From assembly GCA_039800165.1 (NCBI GenBank), contig JBDLRH010000097.1, positions 1-5,176 on the forward strand: a stretch of DNA of 5,176 bases, in the 5' to 3' direction. Each line of letters starts with the position of its first letter. The first letter of the stretch is position 1. This DNA comes from JBDLRH01 sp039800165 (lineage in GTDB: Bacteria > Pseudomonadota > Gammaproteobacteria > Burkholderiales > Burkholderiaceae_C). The notes below the pieces were generated by a model. It saw only the letters and a program-made list of their open reading frames with translations. It made no database searches and was not told the DNA's origin. Below, piece after piece: positions 4,056-5,176 of the stretch. A program made the position numbers and the translations under genes.

Positions 4056-5176
4056 TCACTCGTCGCGCCCGGCATAGGCGTCTTTCAGGCGCTGCGCGTG
4101 AAAGCCGGCCTCGGTATCGCGCCCGAGCAAGCGCAGGCTTTCGATCAGCGTTCGCACCACTGCCGGCTCGGGCGAGAAGTGCAGCATCTTCTCGGCCAGC
4201 TGCGCCATGTGCGCGGCGTTGTCTTGCGTCAGCGGCGTGGTGACCAGTTCGGCAAACCGCACATGGTCAGCGAACAGCCACGAACGGCGCGCGTGCGTCC
4301 ACGGGTCGGCGGCGTACCAGGCGCTGCGCTGCCCGGCAGGCAGGTAGAGCTGGCTGATGCGGTGATAGTCCCAAGCGGCGTAGAAGGCGGCAGCGGACAG
4401 CGCAAGCGCAGCAACCTGCATCAAACGGCGCCCGAGTTGCGTGGCACCGGCTGCGCCCTTGCCTTCAGGGTGGCGCCACACCATCCACACGCACAGCAGC
4501 GCCGTCATCTGAAACGGCCCGTACCACAGGGGATATTCCAGCAGGCTGTGCACGCCGATGGCGCCCAATATCAGCCAGGCACCAAAACGCATCGGGTCGC
4601 GCTCGCGCCACGGCTTGCGACGCCAGACGAATCGCACCACCCCGGCACAGAACAACACAGCCACCGGCATACCGAGTTCCACCGCCAGGTGCAACGGCAG
4701 GTTGTGCGCGTTGTCCAGCAGCCCGCAAAACCGCATGCCGGGATACGCGGTGATGTAGTGCGCGTAGTCCAGCTCGCCCCACCCCCAGCCGAACCACGGC
4801 TTTTGTGCGATGAGGTGCAGCATGCTGGACCAGAGGACGAGGCGGCTTTGGCAATCGGGCGCGTCGCTCGTCAGGCGATGCAGCAGATGGCGATCGGAGT
4901 CCACAAGCTGCGGGAGAAGCACGAGAGCGAACACATAGGTGCCCCACGCCCATGTGGTCATACCAACCGGAGTGAAGGCGCTGCGTATCGGGGAAGCATC
5001 AGCCTTTGCGCCGGATGCGGCTTGCGATCGTTGCGCCAGTGATTGCTGTGAGTCGCTGCGCGACCACCCCCACAGAGCGGCGCCGACCAGTACCCACAGC
5101 AGCAGGCCGGTGCGAGAGCCGGAGGCTGCGTTACCTACAGCCAACAGGGCGATGACGGCATAACCGAAGGCGCGTG
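4056..5176 (-). CDS. PglL/Wzy-type O-oligosaccharyltransferase or O-antigen ligase, C-terminal part (5' end beyond window)
   Basis: The C-terminal 372 residues of an inner-membrane glycosyltransferase that moves lipid-linked glycan onto protein (PglL/PilO type, often pilin) or onto lipid A core. The frame is open to the right edge, so the start is missing; a TTG at 5144 is not the true start. The fragment begins in a membrane segment with ASGSRTGLLLWVL. A large periplasmic loop follows, with KPWFGWGWGELDYAHY and DNAHNLPLHLAVELG (NAHN at 155-158 of the fragment, His157), the family's conserved Wzy_C region. HSLLEYPLWYGPF (209-221) and further helices come next. The soluble tail has DYHRISQLYLPAG (269-281) and an alpha-helical end (PEPAVVRTLIESLRLLGRD), as in the Wzy_C_2 domain of PglL-like enzymes. 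That tail favours protein O-glycosylation over a plain lipopolysaccharide ligase. No pilin or glycan gene is visible here to settle the acceptor. Confidence 0.85.
   Translation of the reverse strand, partial: RAFGYAVIALLAVGNAASGSRTGLLLWVLVGAALWGWSRSDSQQSLAQRSQAASGAKADASPIRSAFTPVGMTTWAWGTYVFALVLLPQLVDSDRHLLHRLTSDAPDCQSRLVLWSSMLHLIAQKPWFGWGWGELDYAHYITAYPGMRFCGLLDNAHNLPLHLAVELGMPVAVLFCAGVVRFVWRRKPWRERDPMRFGAWLILGAIGVHSLLEYPLWYGPFQMTALLCVWMVWRHPEGKGAAGATQLGRRLMQVAALALSAAAFYAAWDYHRISQLYLPAGQRSAWYAADPWTHARRSWLFADHVRFAELVTTPLTQDNAAHMAQLAEKMLHFSPEPAVVRTLIESLRLLGRDTEAGFHAQRLKDAYAGRDE

Noticed and set aside
4098..5042. A 314-residue plus-strand open frame opposite the glycosyltransferase gene
   Set aside because: It is a high-GC shadow rich in Arg, His, Gln and Pro with no domain, while the minus strand carries clear Wzy_C motifs.
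1..5176. CRISPR arrays, tRNA or rRNA genes, long direct repeats
   Set aside because: No regularly spaced repeat, cloverleaf or rRNA-like stretch was seen when reading both strands.

Overview
The window looks like chromosomal DNA of a GC-rich betaproteobacterium, most likely Burkholderiales and perhaps the Comamonadaceae (Acidovorax/Comamonas type). This rests on the high GC, the style of the MoaC protein and the PglL-type glycosyltransferase. It is an inference; no rRNA or other marker gene is present to confirm it.

Layout, left to right. (1) A complete moaC (47-523, +) for molybdenum cofactor synthesis. (2) A 233-base stretch (524-756) of lower GC with no convincing gene or terminator. (3) A two-gene minus-strand operon read right to left: a secreted DUF3617-family protein (2261-1710), followed after a few bases by a lipoprotein alpha/beta-hydrolase with a TTG start (1686-757). 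(4) A 162-base divergent intergenic region (2262-2423). (5) A plus-strand run of three envelope genes: a probable outer-membrane beta-barrel protein (2424-3149), a periplasmic MerP-like heavy-metal-associated (HMA) protein with a CAFC metal site (3181-3546), and a MerT-like three-helix membrane protein (3600-4037). A large imperfect hairpin lies over the MerP-like stop codon. (6) Convergent with this run, the C-terminal part of a PglL/Wzy-type O-oligosaccharyltransferase or O-antigen ligase (minus strand), which runs off the right edge.

How they may work together. The three plus-strand genes put one protein in each envelope layer: outer membrane, periplasm and inner membrane. The last two carry cysteines where MerP and MerT carry theirs. 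No merR, merA or P-type ATPase is in the window, so this reads as a stand-alone metal uptake or handling module whose metal is not known. The divergent DUF3617/lipoprotein hydrolase pair is also exported but has no visible mechanistic link to it. moaC and the glycosyltransferase look like ordinary backbone genes. The hydrolase and the moaC-flanking gap have clearly lower GC (about 55-58% in sampled lines) than moaC (about 70%), which suggests the segment between the two backbone genes is at least partly acquired.
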